The notes below the pieces were generated by a model. The model did not search any database. It was not told the DNA's origin and saw nothing but the letters and a program-made list of their open reading frames with translations. From Polaromonas sp. (GTDB taxonomy: Bacteria > Pseudomonadota > Gammaproteobacteria > Burkholderiales > Burkholderiaceae_C): a DNA stretch of 40,209 nt. Made by a program: the position numbers and the translations under genes. Positions 31,554-39,360 of the stretch are shown in pieces; within the stretch, counting starts at the first letter, position 1, and each line of letters starts with the position of its first letter. The stretch covers positions 1 through 40,209 of the forward strand of contig JAQGLT010000149.1 of assembly GCA_028292745.1 (NCBI GenBank), written 5' to 3'.

Positions 31554-31618
31554 ATTTCAAAGAAAAAGTGCCCTGGCGCAGGCAGGGCAAGCACATCCAG
31601 CTATATTTTTAGTAGCAA
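31554..31618 (+). repeat. Core-type intergenic repeat
   Basis: ATTTCAAAGAAAAAGTGCCC, TGGCGCAGGCA, then CAGCTATATTTTTAGTAGCA. It is the reverse complement of the layout at 27576-27640, with AAAAAGTGCC...TGGCGC shared almost exactly. It fills part of the 241-bp gap between the Pat-like gene and gntR; nothing else is seen there. Confidence 0.55.
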
Positions 31619-31729
31619 CACCATTTTCAGCCCGTTTTCATTTCAGTCCGGGATCAGGTACGAAGCGGGAGAACCGGCGCCAGCGCGGCAAAGCCAGCAG
31701 CGACACAGCGGATTGAAATGAAAATCGAA

Positions 31730-32755
31730 TCAGGTGCTGGCCCGCACGACCAGTTCGTAGCCCAGGTCCACGCAGGGCGATGTCACCGATTGGCCGCGCA
31801 TCAGGGTCAGCAGCATCTGCGCGGCGGCCATCCCGATTTCAGCACGCGGCGTGCGCACCGTGGTCAGCGCCGGCAGCATCTGGTCGCTGCCGGTGAGGTC
31901 GTTGAACCCGGCCACCGCCACCTGCTGCGGCACCGCGACACCCAGGCGCAAGGCCGCCAGCAGGGCGCCTTGCGCCAGATCGTCGTTGCAGAAAAAAATC
32001 GCGTCCACGTCGGCTTGCTTCTCGATGATGCTCTCGAACATCTGCGCGCCCAGGGCAATGGACGACGGCTCCGGGCTCAGCCATTGCAGCCCGGCATCGT
32101 ACAGGCCCGCCGCATCCAGTTCGCGGCGCCAGCCTTCGAGGCGCTGCATCGTCCGCGCATCCAGCTGAGCCGCCGCGAAAGCGATGCGCTTGCGGCCACG
32201 GCCGAGCAAGTGGCGGGTCAGCCCGGCCCCCGCGTCCGATTGCGAAAACCCGACGCTGAACGCGCCGGGCGTGCTGGCAACCTCCATCAGGTGCACGCAG
32301 GGCACGCCGCTTTCCGCAATCAGGGCGCGGGCGCCCAGGCTGCGCTCCAGGCCGGTCACCATCAGGCCGGCGGGGCGCTGCAGCAGCAGCTCGCGCAGCA
32401 GCAGCTCCTCTTCCCGCGGGTCGTAGTGCGTCACCCCCACCAGTGTCTGGTAACCGGCCGGGCGCAGGCTGCGCTGCACCGCTTCCAGCAAATCCACGAA
32501 CAGGGTGTTGGAAAGCATGGGAATCAGCACGGCCACATGCGCGCTGCGCTGCGAGGCCAGTGCGCGCGCCGCCGGATCGGGCACATAGCCCAGCCGGTGC
32601 GCCGCTTCCCGCACCCGCTTGACCAGCGCCGGATCAACCGCGCGTTCGCCACGCAGGGCGCGTGACACAGTGATCGGGCTGACGCCGGCGGCCTTGGCCA
32701 CGTCACTCAAGGTGATACGGCCAGTCGCGCGGGGGCGAGGGGGAGGTGGGGTCAT
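31730..32755 (-). CDS. gntR: LacI-family gluconate-type repressor (GntR)
   Basis: A 341-residue LacI/GalR repressor. The DNA-binding domain (about residues 14-60) has TLSDVAKAAGVSPITVSRAL and the hinge helix DPAARALASQRS. The periplasmic-binding-protein-like effector domain follows, with VAVLIPMLSN, FFCNDDLAQGALL and VAGFNDL. It is transcribed away from the gluconokinase gene, and two GG(n)YAGCGCTA(n)CC operators lie between them. It most likely represses gntK, and perhaps itself, until gluconate or 6-phosphogluconate binds. The assignment rests on the LacI family plus neighbour, not on ligand residues. Confidence 0.88.
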   Translation of the reverse strand: MTPPPPRPRATGRITLSDVAKAAGVSPITVSRALRGERAVDPALVKRVREAAHRLGYVPDPAARALASQRSAHVAVLIPMLSNTLFVDLLEAVQRSLRPAGYQTLVGVTHYDPREEELLLRELLLQRPAGLMVTGLERSLGARALIAESGVPCVHLMEVASTPGAFSVGFSQSDAGAGLTRHLLGRGRKRIAFAAAQLDARTMQRLEGWRRELDAAGLYDAGLQWLSPEPSSIALGAQMFESIIEKQADVDAIFFCNDDLAQGALLAALRLGVAVPQQVAVAGFNDLTGSDQMLPALTTVRTPRAEIGMAAAQMLLTLMRGQSVTSPCVDLGYELVVRAST

Positions 32756-32802
32756 GGAATCCTGGGGAAACTACTGATTTTCTGGCGGGGATCCCCACTT
32801 AG

Positions 32803-32816
32803 GCTAGCGCTACCCA
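32803..32816. promoter_or_regulatory. GntR operator 1
   Basis: GGCTAGCGCTACCC is a LacI-type palindrome centred on AGC|GCT, set in TTAGG...CCCAAAT. It lies 47 bases upstream of gntR. Confidence 0.65.
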
Positions 32817-32909
32817 AATGGTGAACAGTGATCGGCACAATTCCTGAAATGCTTTTTCAAGCATTTTGTTAGAAAGTGTGTTTGTTGTCACCATTTATTT
32901 TGACTTTTA

Positions 32910-32923
32910 GGACAGCGCTATCC
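32910..32923. promoter_or_regulatory. GntR operator 2
   Basis: GGACAGCGCTATCC is the second copy, also in TTAGG...CCAAAT. It ends 9 bases before the gntK start codon, where a bound repressor would block initiation. Its centre is 107 bp from that of operator 1. Confidence 0.7.
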
Positions 32924-32932
32924 AAATTTTTA

Positions 32933-33442
32933 ATGACTGATTTCCTGGTAATCATGGGCGTGGCCGGTTGCGGCAAGTCCAGCCTGGGCGCTGCGGTGGC
33001 AAAAGCCGCCGGCCTGGCGCTCATCGAAGGCGACGACCACCACAGCCCGGCCAACCGGGCCAAGATGAGCCGGGGCATCGCGCTGAACGATGCCGACCGC
33101 GAGGGCTGGCTGGGCACGCTATGCGGGCAATTGCGCGCGCATCCCGACGGGATGGTGCTGACCTGCTCGGCGCTCAAGCGCATCTACCGGGAGCGGCTGC
33201 GCCAGGCAGTCCCAGGATTGCGCTTTGTGTTTCTGGACATCAGCCGCGAAGCGGCCCAGGCCCGGGTCGCGGCCCGCGCGCCGGTGCATTTTTTCTCGAC
33301 CAGCCTGGTGGAGAGCCAGTTCGCCACGCTGCAAGACCCCAGCGGCGAGGCCGGAGTGCTACGCCTGGAGGCGCTGCGTCCGCTGGCGCAACTGCAGGCT
33401 GAAGTGATGGCCTGGTTTCCCAGGCAACAAGAAGAGGCGTGA
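32933..33442 (+). CDS. gntK: Gluconokinase
   Basis: A 169-residue shikimate-kinase-like P-loop enzyme, the usual gluconokinase size. Walker A is GVAGCGKSS (residues 8-16), followed by EGDDHHSPANRAKMSRGIAL, a sequence strongly typical of GntK. VLTCSALKRIYRERLR and HFFSTSLVESQFATLQDP are further family blocks. It phosphorylates D-gluconate to 6-phosphogluconate in the cytoplasm. The ATG at 32933 begins the conserved region; an in-frame GTG at 32876 would run through operator 2 and is unlikely. No Shine-Dalgarno sequence is evident. No gluconate permease or edd/eda gene is in the window. Confidence 0.94.
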   Translation: MTDFLVIMGVAGCGKSSLGAAVAKAAGLALIEGDDHHSPANRAKMSRGIALNDADREGWLGTLCGQLRAHPDGMVLTCSALKRIYRERLRQAVPGLRFVFLDISREAAQARVAARAPVHFFSTSLVESQFATLQDPSGEAGVLRLEALRPLAQLQAEVMAWFPRQQEEA

Positions 33443-33643
33443 ACCCTATCAGGCTGCAGCCGGGTGATGCAGAGGCAAACTGACCGCCGTATTGGCAGCG
33501 GGCTGATTGGCCTAGGCTGGATGCCTGACTATTTAAACGCCACTGGCAAGATTTAGAAGCAGTTGATGAAAATTAACTGCTGTTGACATAGATCATGAGA
33601 AATTTACCGCGTCACCTGGACGCCTTCCCTCAGGAAACGCGCC

Positions 33644-34495
33644 TTAAAGCTCGGCCGCGCCGGCAGACACGGGGGCCTGCTGTGCCGTACTGACGGCTTC
33701 GGTCGGCAACTCGCTTTCATCTACCGTGATTTCCTTGCGCAACATTTTCATGCGGCCAAAAATCGTGGCAAACGCCACGTCCTTGGCGTCGCGGCCGGTG
33801 CCAATGCGCACCAGCCGGTCTACCGGGGCCAGCCGCGTGGGGTCGAACACCACCCAGCGGCCGCCCAGCCAGGCCTCGAACACCGCATGAAAATCCTGCG
33901 GAGGCTCTGCAAAATTCACGTACCCCACCACCAGGCGCGCCGGAATGTTGATGGCCCGGCACAGCGTGATGCCCAGGTGCGCAAAGTCGCGGCACACCCC
34001 GACGCGTTGCACGAACACATCCTGCGCCGTGGTCGTGCCCTGGGTGAAGCCGGTCTGGTATTCGACCGATTCGTAAATCCAGTCTTCAATCGCGTGCACC
34101 CGGCTGATGCCGGTCGGCAAATGGCCAAACAACTGCTGCGCGACGCGGCGCAATGAATCGGATTCGCAATAACGGCTCGGCAATAGGTAGTGCATCACCT
34201 CATCGGGCAGGGCGGTCACCGGCATCTCGTCCAGGCGCGCCGGCACCGGCACCGGATGCAGGTGGACCCGGGCGTGGTAGTTGATGGACAACACGCCCTT
34301 GGACGCATCCAGGCGGATAAAACGGTTGCCGCTGCGGTCATCGGAAAAATGGCGCACCTTCATGCTCGGGGTGATGGTGAGCCGCTCTTCCACCACCTCA
34401 TGGCCTGCATGAAAGGCAGCCTCGATGTTGAACAGAAAGTGCGCCGGGGTACTCACTTCGTATTCCAGCAGGCAGTCAACTAGGGAGGTGTGCAT
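33644..34495 (-). CDS. Transglutaminase-like family protein
   Basis: A 283-residue protein with an N-terminal beta-rich domain (about 1-110) of the bacterial transglutaminase-like type and a C-terminal papain-like core. The catalytic triad is visible: C168 (RVGVCRDFAHL), H203 (DFHAVFEAW) and D218 (VFDPTRLAP). Such proteins are probably cysteine proteases or amide-cleaving enzymes and often occur with alpha-E and ATP-grasp proteins, which are not present here. No signal peptide is seen. It lies on the same strand as, and downstream of, the two small genes at 34583-35083. Confidence 0.85.
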   Translation of the reverse strand: MHTSLVDCLLEYEVSTPAHFLFNIEAAFHAGHEVVEERLTITPSMKVRHFSDDRSGNRFIRLDASKGVLSINYHARVHLHPVPVPARLDEMPVTALPDEVMHYLLPSRYCESDSLRRVAQQLFGHLPTGISRVHAIEDWIYESVEYQTGFTQGTTTAQDVFVQRVGVCRDFAHLGITLCRAINIPARLVVGYVNFAEPPQDFHAVFEAWLGGRWVVFDPTRLAPVDRLVRIGTGRDAKDVAFATIFGRMKMLRKEITVDESELPTEAVSTAQQAPVSAGAAEL

Positions 34496-34582
34496 GAAAT
34501 GAGGGGTTCAGGTGATGGGTGAATGAAATGAAAGCGGCACGGCCCCCGCACGGGCCGTTGGCGCATGGCGCATGCCCCTGGC

Positions 34583-34894
34583 CTAGCCATGCTTGCGCGA
34601 AGGGGGTTTGTGCGCGTCGATGCCGCCGAACCAGTTCTTACAGGTGATGAACACCACACGGACGGCACGCTCCAGAATGTCGGTGGAAAGTAGCGATGAG
34701 CGCCGCGCTTTCAGGCGAAACACCAGCAGAAATTCGGCAATGCTGGCGGGAAACCCGACCTGGCGCGGAGGCAGCAGCATGGGCAAACGCGTCTCGGCAT
34801 TCGCCGTTCCCTGCCCGCGGCGCGAGAAGGGGCGAAGCAGCCGCTTTTTCAACCTTGCCACCGTCGTCTCCGACTGTGCGTTAACAGGCAACAT
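34583..34894 (-). CDS. Possible small basic hypothetical protein
   Basis: A 103-residue reading frame rich in Arg and Lys (RLKKRLLRPFSRRGQG near the N-terminus), with one moderately hydrophobic stretch (ASIAEFLLVFRL). It starts 3 bases after the DUF1328 stop codon, which suits translational coupling, but there is no Shine-Dalgarno sequence and I recognise no family. It may be a chance frame. Confidence 0.35.
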   Translation of the reverse strand: MLPVNAQSETTVARLKKRLLRPFSRRGQGTANAETRLPMLLPPRQVGFPASIAEFLLVFRLKARRSSLLSTDILERAVRVVFITCKNWFGGIDAHKPPSRKHG

Positions 34895-34897
34895 GGA

Positions 34898-35083
34898 TTA
34901 CTTGAGCATCTTTTTGGTGGCACCCACGCCCAGCGCTGCCAGCACGATAAAAACCACGGCCAGGATCAAGAACAGCCCGAACAGGATTTTGGCAATGCCC
35001 GCCGCGCCCGCCGCAAGACCACCAAAGCCGAGTGCCCCGGCGACCAGTGAAATCAGCGCAAAAATAATCGCATATTTAATCAT
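34898..35083 (-). CDS. DUF1328 (YtjA-like) small membrane protein
   Basis: A 61-residue protein with two hydrophobic helices (about residues 4-30 and 32-53) and a basic tail (ATKKMLK). MIKYAIIFALISLVAGALGF is the typical DUF1328 opening. E. coli YtjA is of this type and responds to stress; the function is unknown. GGGAGA lies 7 bases before the ATG. Confidence 0.9.
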   Translation of the reverse strand: MIKYAIIFALISLVAGALGFGGLAAGAAGIAKILFGLFLILAVVFIVLAALGVGATKKMLK

Positions 35084-35423
35084 CGTTGTCTCCCTTGCAT
35101 AGCCTGAACTTTAACGTTGGGCCTGGCCTGCCACCGCCAATCCACCCCGCTATTGCCCTTTGATTCGATACTAAATGTGAGCGCTTTTATTCTGAATAAG
35201 CCCCGCCCCTAGGGCTATGTAGGACAACAGGCTGCCTGGTGCGTCAGGCTTTTGCGCCAACGCCATTTCATGGCATTTTTCCTGGCGAAGCCGCAATAAT
35301 GAGAGCTGTTTTCATCGCGGGCCATCAGGGCCAACGCGCCGGGCCGGGCCAGCATGCGGCCTGGCACCTGGCCTTGCGGCATCCGTTTGAACCGTGCTCA
35401 CTCAGCCACAACAAAGGGTTTAC
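35084..35423. other. Gene-free gap of 340 bp between divergent genes
   Basis: This gap must hold the promoters of the DUF1328 gene (leftward) and gstA (rightward). A short AT-richer stretch around 35158-35198 stands out, but I see no pair of boxes with good spacing and no repeat of the family found elsewhere. AAAGGG at 35413-35418 is the gstA ribosome-binding site. Confidence 0.6.
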
Positions 35424-36029
35424 ATGAAGCTTTACTACTCCCCCGGCGCCTGCTCCCTGTCACCGCACATCACGCTGCACGAGTCGGGCCTGAAGTTCGC
35501 GCATGTGCTCGCCTCGACCAAGACCCACCGCCTTGAGGATGGGACCGACTACTACAGCATCAACCCGCTGGGGTACGTGCCCCTGCTGGAGCTGGACGAC
35601 GGCACCCGCCTCACGGAAGGCCCGGCCATCGTGCAGTACATCGCCGACCAGGTGCCGGACAAGCAGCTGGCGCCGGCCAACGGCACCGTTGCGCGGGCGC
35701 GCATGCAGGCCTGGCTCCATTTCATCGGCACCGAGCTGCACAAGGGCTTTGGCCCGCTGTTCAACCCGGCCACGCCGGCCGAGTACAAGGCGGTGGTCAG
35801 TGAAAAGCTGCTGTCCCGCCTGAAGTGGGTCGATGGCGAGCTGGCCGGCAAATCCTATCTGATGGGCGAGCAATTCAGCGTCGCCGACCCGTACCTGTTT
35901 ACCGTGACCAACTGGACACCCAGGGTGGGCCTGGAGATTGCCGGTTTGGCCAACCTGGCGGCGTTTCGCGAGCGCATGGCGGCGCGCCCCGCCGTGCAGC
36001 AGGCCATGAAGGAAGAAGGCCTGCTCTAG
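35424..36029 (+). CDS. gstA: Beta-class glutathione S-transferase
   Basis: A 201-residue enzyme very close in layout to E. coli GstA. The N-terminal thioredoxin-like domain starts MKLYYSPGACSLSPHITLHE, with C10, the beta-class cysteine that forms a mixed disulfide with glutathione. TEGPAIVQYIAD (about residues 65-76) binds the gamma-glutamyl part. The helical C-terminal domain includes TELHKGFGPLFNP and FSVADPYLFTV. It detoxifies electrophiles or reduces disulfides in the cytoplasm. nemA starts 58 bases downstream, so the two probably form an operon. Confidence 0.93.
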   Translation: MKLYYSPGACSLSPHITLHESGLKFAHVLASTKTHRLEDGTDYYSINPLGYVPLLELDDGTRLTEGPAIVQYIADQVPDKQLAPANGTVARARMQAWLHFIGTELHKGFGPLFNPATPAEYKAVVSEKLLSRLKWVDGELAGKSYLMGEQFSVADPYLFTVTNWTPRVGLEIAGLANLAAFRERMAARPAVQQAMKEEGLL

Positions 36030-36087
36030 GGCCGTGCCCCCGCGCACCCGTGTCCCGCCGATCCGCAACTTGACCCAGGATATTCAA

Positions 36088-37194
36088 ATGCCCACCTTAT
36101 TCGATCCCGTCCAGGCCGGCGACCTGCTGCTGCGCAACCGCGTCGTCATGGCGCCGCTGACCCGCAACCGCGCGCCCGACGCCATTCCACCGCCGCTGAT
36201 GGCCGAGTACTATGCCCAGCGCGCCACGGCGGGCCTGCTGATCACCGAGGCCACGGCCATCAGCCACCAGGGCCAGGGGTATGCCGACGTGCCCGGCCTC
36301 TACGGCACCGAGCAGCTCGATGGCTGGAAGCGCGTGACCGAAGCGGTGCATGACGCGGGCGGCAAGATCGTGGTGCAGCTGTGGCATGTGGGCCGCGTGT
36401 CGCACAATGAACTGCAGCCCAACGGCGGCAAGCCGGTAGCGCCCTCGGCCATCACCGCCAAGACCAAGACGGTGCTGCTCAGGGACGGCGTGCCGACCTT
36501 CGTGCCCACTTCCGAGCCGCGCGCCCTTGACGCCGAGGAACTGCCCGAGATCGTGCACACCTACCGCGCCGCGGCCCTCAATGCGGTGCAGACCGCCGGC
36601 TTCGACGGTGTGGAAATCCACGGCGCCAACGGCTATTTGCTCGACCAGTTCCTCAAAAGCGGCTCCAACCACCGCACCGACGATTACGGCGGCCCCATCA
36701 GGAACCGGGCGCGGCTGCTGCTCGAAGCGACGCGGGCGATTGTCGACGCGATCGGCGGCGGCCGCACCGGCATCCGGCTGTCGCCCGTCACGCCGGCCAA
36801 CGATGCGTTCGATGAGCATCCGCAGCCGCTGTTCGAGTACGTGGTCAAGCAGCTCGCCAAGCTGGGCCTGGCCTATGTCCACATCATCGAAGGCGCGACC
36901 GGCGGCGCCCGCGAAATGCCCGAGCGGCCGTTTGACTACGCCGCGCTGAAACAGGCCTACCGCGCCGCGGGCGGCAAGGGCGCCTGGATGGTGAACAACG
37001 GCTACGACAAGGCCATGGCCGAGCAGGCGGTCACGGACGGCGCCGACCTGATCGCCTTTGGCAAGCCCTACATCGCCAACCCCGACCTGGTCCAGCGCCT
37101 GCGCACCGATGCGCCGCTGAACAGGCCCGACCAGAAAACGTTCTACGGCGGCGGCGCCGAGGGCTACACCGACTACGAAGAACTGTCCAATTAA
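36088..37194 (+). CDS. nemA: Old yellow enzyme, N-ethylmaleimide reductase NemA-like
   Basis: A 368-residue FMN-dependent ene-reductase. FMN and active-site residues are visible: T25 (MAPLTRNR), H178 and N181 (IHGANGY) and Y183, then SGSNHRTDDYGG (phosphate-binding loop region) and FGKPYIANPDL at the end. It reduces activated C=C bonds such as those in maleimides and enones, and nitrate esters, using NAD(P)H. AGGA lies 7 bases upstream of the ATG at 36088; the longer frame is not conserved. Pairing with gstA suggests a shared role against electrophiles. No NemR-type regulator is next to it. Confidence 0.93.
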   Translation: MPTLFDPVQAGDLLLRNRVVMAPLTRNRAPDAIPPPLMAEYYAQRATAGLLITEATAISHQGQGYADVPGLYGTEQLDGWKRVTEAVHDAGGKIVVQLWHVGRVSHNELQPNGGKPVAPSAITAKTKTVLLRDGVPTFVPTSEPRALDAEELPEIVHTYRAAALNAVQTAGFDGVEIHGANGYLLDQFLKSGSNHRTDDYGGPIRNRARLLLEATRAIVDAIGGGRTGIRLSPVTPANDAFDEHPQPLFEYVVKQLAKLGLAYVHIIEGATGGAREMPERPFDYAALKQAYRAAGGKGAWMVNNGYDKAMAEQAVTDGADLIAFGKPYIANPDLVQRLRTDAPLNRPDQKTFYGGGAEGYTDYEELSN

Positions 37195-37278
37195 CCCTTC
37201 CGGCCAGCGCAAAGTGGCGCGCGCAGCGGGTGCTGGCGCGAAGGCACGTCTGCCGTGAAAAAACGGGCAGCAGCCAAC

Positions 37279-37335
37279 AAAGTCGCCATGACCGCGCCAG
37301 CTGCTCCTTGCGCAGATTGCTATTAAAAAAGGAGC
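37279..37335 (+). repeat. Core-type intergenic repeat
   Basis: GCGCCAGCTGCTCC, TTGCGCAGATTGCTATTA and AAAAAAGGAGC: a degraded core in the orientation of copy A. It lies downstream of nemA, just before a terminator-like hairpin. Confidence 0.5.
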
Positions 37336-37350
37336 TGCCTGCGCATGTAC

Positions 37351-37372
37351 AGCCTGCGCCGCAGGCCTTTTT
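37351..37372 (+). terminator. Probable terminator of gstA-nemA
   Basis: GCCTG and CAGGC pair around CGCCG (the stem could extend to GCCTGCG/CGCAGGC on a one-base loop), followed by CTTTTT. It lies about 157 bases downstream of nemA. Confidence 0.6.
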
Positions 37373-37485
37373 CATGCTTATTGAAGACTTGCGCACTGGC
37401 GCGCCGTGGGTGGTGCCCAGGGCTGGCGCAATGCCGCGCCAGCCGTTAAATTAACGCTTTGCTTGCCAAGAAAAAAGGAAGCCGC

Positions 37486-38148
37486 ATGCCCCCTCCCACC
37501 CCAGCACTCCCCACGCCCCCGGCCACCACCCGCCGCACGCTGCTGGGCACCGGCGCCGCCGCGCTGGCCGCCACCGCGGCGACCGCCTGGCTCCACCCGG
37601 CCCGGGGGCAGGGCAGCCGGCTGGCCCCCACGCCGGCCCAGACCGAAGGGCCGTTCTACCCGGTTGCCGTGCCGGCCGACAGCGACTTCGACCTGCTGCG
37701 CAACGGCGGCGCGCACTACCGGCAAGGCCAGCCGGCCTGGGTGGACGGCACGGTGCTGGACACGGCGGGCCGGCCCATGGCCGGCGCGGTGGTCGAAATC
37801 TGGCAATGCGACCAGGCCGGGCACTACCACCATCCCGGCGACGGCGGCCGGGCCGATCCGGCCTTCCAGGGCTTTGGCCGCGTGCGCGTTGGACCGGACG
37901 GGCGCTACCGCTTTCGCACCTTGAAGCCGGTGCCCTACACCGGGCGAACACCGCACATCCATGTCAAGGTGCGGCTGGGCGGCCAGGAAGCGCTGACCAC
38001 CCAGCTGTACGTGGCGGGCGATCCGGGCAATGCGCGCGATTTTCTCTGGCGCCAGCTGAGCGCGCAGGACCGCGCCGCGCTGACCGTGCCGTTCACGCCC
38101 GGCAGCGACGGCCTGGTCGCCCGGTTTCCGCTCGTCGTGCAGGCTTGA
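37486..38148 (+). CDS. Tat-exported intradiol ring-cleavage dioxygenase
   Basis: The 220-residue precursor begins with a twin-arginine signal (TTRRTLLGTGAAALAATAAT, R16-R17, cut probably near ARGQG). The mature part has the intradiol dioxygenase fold: TEGPFYP, EIWQCDQAGHYHHP with Y114, and VPYTGRTPHIHVKV with Y151, H157 and H159, giving the two Tyr and two His that bind Fe(III). The gap between Y151 and H157 is shorter than in protocatechuate 3,4-dioxygenase. Cytoplasmic relatives cleave catechol or protocatechuate; the role of exported ones is not settled. AAGGAA lies 5 bases before the ATG. No aromatic pathway gene is nearby. Confidence 0.9.
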   Translation: MPPPTPALPTPPATTRRTLLGTGAAALAATAATAWLHPARGQGSRLAPTPAQTEGPFYPVAVPADSDFDLLRNGGAHYRQGQPAWVDGTVLDTAGRPMAGAVVEIWQCDQAGHYHHPGDGGRADPAFQGFGRVRVGPDGRYRFRTLKPVPYTGRTPHIHVKVRLGGQEALTTQLYVAGDPGNARDFLWRQLSAQDRAALTVPFTPGSDGLVARFPLVVQA

Positions 38149-38199
38149 GGGGCCGTGGGCCGACAAGCCTCCACGGCTGCGGGGGTTTAAGCTGCCGCC

Positions 38200-39207
38200 A
38201 TGGATTCACTGACGCAAATCGCGCTGGGTTCCGCTGTGGCGGTGGCTGTCATGGGCCGGCGCACGGCCGTGTGGAAGGCTGCGCTGTGGGGCGCGGTTGC
38301 CGGCACGCTGCCCGACCTGGACACCTTCATCGCCCAGGAGAACGCGATTCTCGCCATGACGCGGCACCGCGCCGAAAGCCATTCGCTGTTCTACCTGACG
38401 CTGGCCGCGCCGCTGCTGGCCTGGCTCGCGTCGCGCCTGCACGCCGAGGCTGCGCTGTACAAGCGCTGGTGGCTGGCGCTGTGGCTGGCGCTCTTCACCC
38501 ACCCACTGCTCGACGCCATGACGGTGTACGGCACGCAGCTGCTGCAGCCCTTCAGCGACCACCCGTTCGGCGTGGGCAGCATCTTCATCATCGACCCGCT
38601 CTACACCGTGCCGCTGATCGTGGGCGTGGCGGCGGCATGGCGGCTCGAAAGCCGGCGCGGCCTGCGCTGGAACACGGCCGGCCTGGTGCTCAGCACGCTG
38701 TACCTGGCCTGGAGCGCGGGCGCGCAGCAGCAGGCGGCGCACACCGCGCGCGCCGCGCTGCAGGCCCAGGGCATCGCGGCCAGCGGCCTGCTGGTCACGC
38801 CCACGCCGTTCAACACGCTGCTATGGCGGCTGGTGGCCACCACGCCGAGCCAGTATTTCGAAGGCTACTATTCGCTGCTGGACGATTCGCCGCGCATCAG
38901 CTGGACCGCCCACGACCGCGGCGCGGCGCTGATCGAGCAGTTTGGCCAGGTGCCGTCCGTGGCGCGCATCGCCGCCTTCAGCCAGGGCTTTTTCCGCCTT
39001 TCAGAGGCGGGCGGCAACCTGTTCGTGACCGACCTGCGCATGGGCCTGGAGCCGGCCTACACCTTTCACTTCAACCTGGGTCCGCCGGCGCAGGCGGCGG
39101 CTCCACGCCAGGCGCCGGCGCTTGAGAGCCAGCGCCCCGATATGGCGGCGACGCTGGCCTGGCTGTGGCGGCGCATGTGGGGCGAGCCGGTGCCTGCGCC
39201 GGGCTGA
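38200..39207 (+). CDS. DUF457/YdjM-family membrane metal-dependent hydrolase-like protein
   Basis: A 335-residue protein. The N-terminal 200 residues hold several hydrophobic segments and the YdjM signature: MDSLTQIALGSAVAVAVMGR, AGTLPDLDTF, HRAESHSLFY and FTHPLLDAMTVYGTQL, whose Asp and His residues could bind metal. The C-terminal part (about 200-300) is soluble, perhaps periplasmic. Relatives such as E. coli YdjM are SOS-linked or of unknown role; a phospholipase-like reaction is proposed from fold similarity only. It starts 51 bases downstream of the dioxygenase and may be co-transcribed. No clear ribosome-binding site. Confidence 0.85.
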   Translation: MDSLTQIALGSAVAVAVMGRRTAVWKAALWGAVAGTLPDLDTFIAQENAILAMTRHRAESHSLFYLTLAAPLLAWLASRLHAEAALYKRWWLALWLALFTHPLLDAMTVYGTQLLQPFSDHPFGVGSIFIIDPLYTVPLIVGVAAAWRLESRRGLRWNTAGLVLSTLYLAWSAGAQQQAAHTARAALQAQGIAASGLLVTPTPFNTLLWRLVATTPSQYFEGYYSLLDDSPRISWTAHDRGAALIEQFGQVPSVARIAAFSQGFFRLSEAGGNLFVTDLRMGLEPAYTFHFNLGPPAQAAAPRQAPALESQRPDMAATLAWLWRRMWGEPVPAPG

Positions 39208-39360
39208 GCCGGCGCAAGGCGTTCGCAAAACAAAGCCCTCCTGGACAGCTGGAAAAGCAAAGCCCGCAACCGGCGGCCCGGCCACGCCTGCGCGGCCCTT
39301 CAGACCGGCGCGACCACCGGCTTCACGCGGCTTTCAGCGGCCCACGCGGCGCCAGGCCCT

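Noticed and set aside
33443..33643. An FNR-like box (TTGACATAGATCAT at 33583) and a hairpin GCAGTT...AACTGC at 33559-33580
   Set aside because: The gap lies between convergent genes, so no gene start lies next to either; the box differs from consensus at its end and there is no T-run after the hairpin. Recorded as probably chance.
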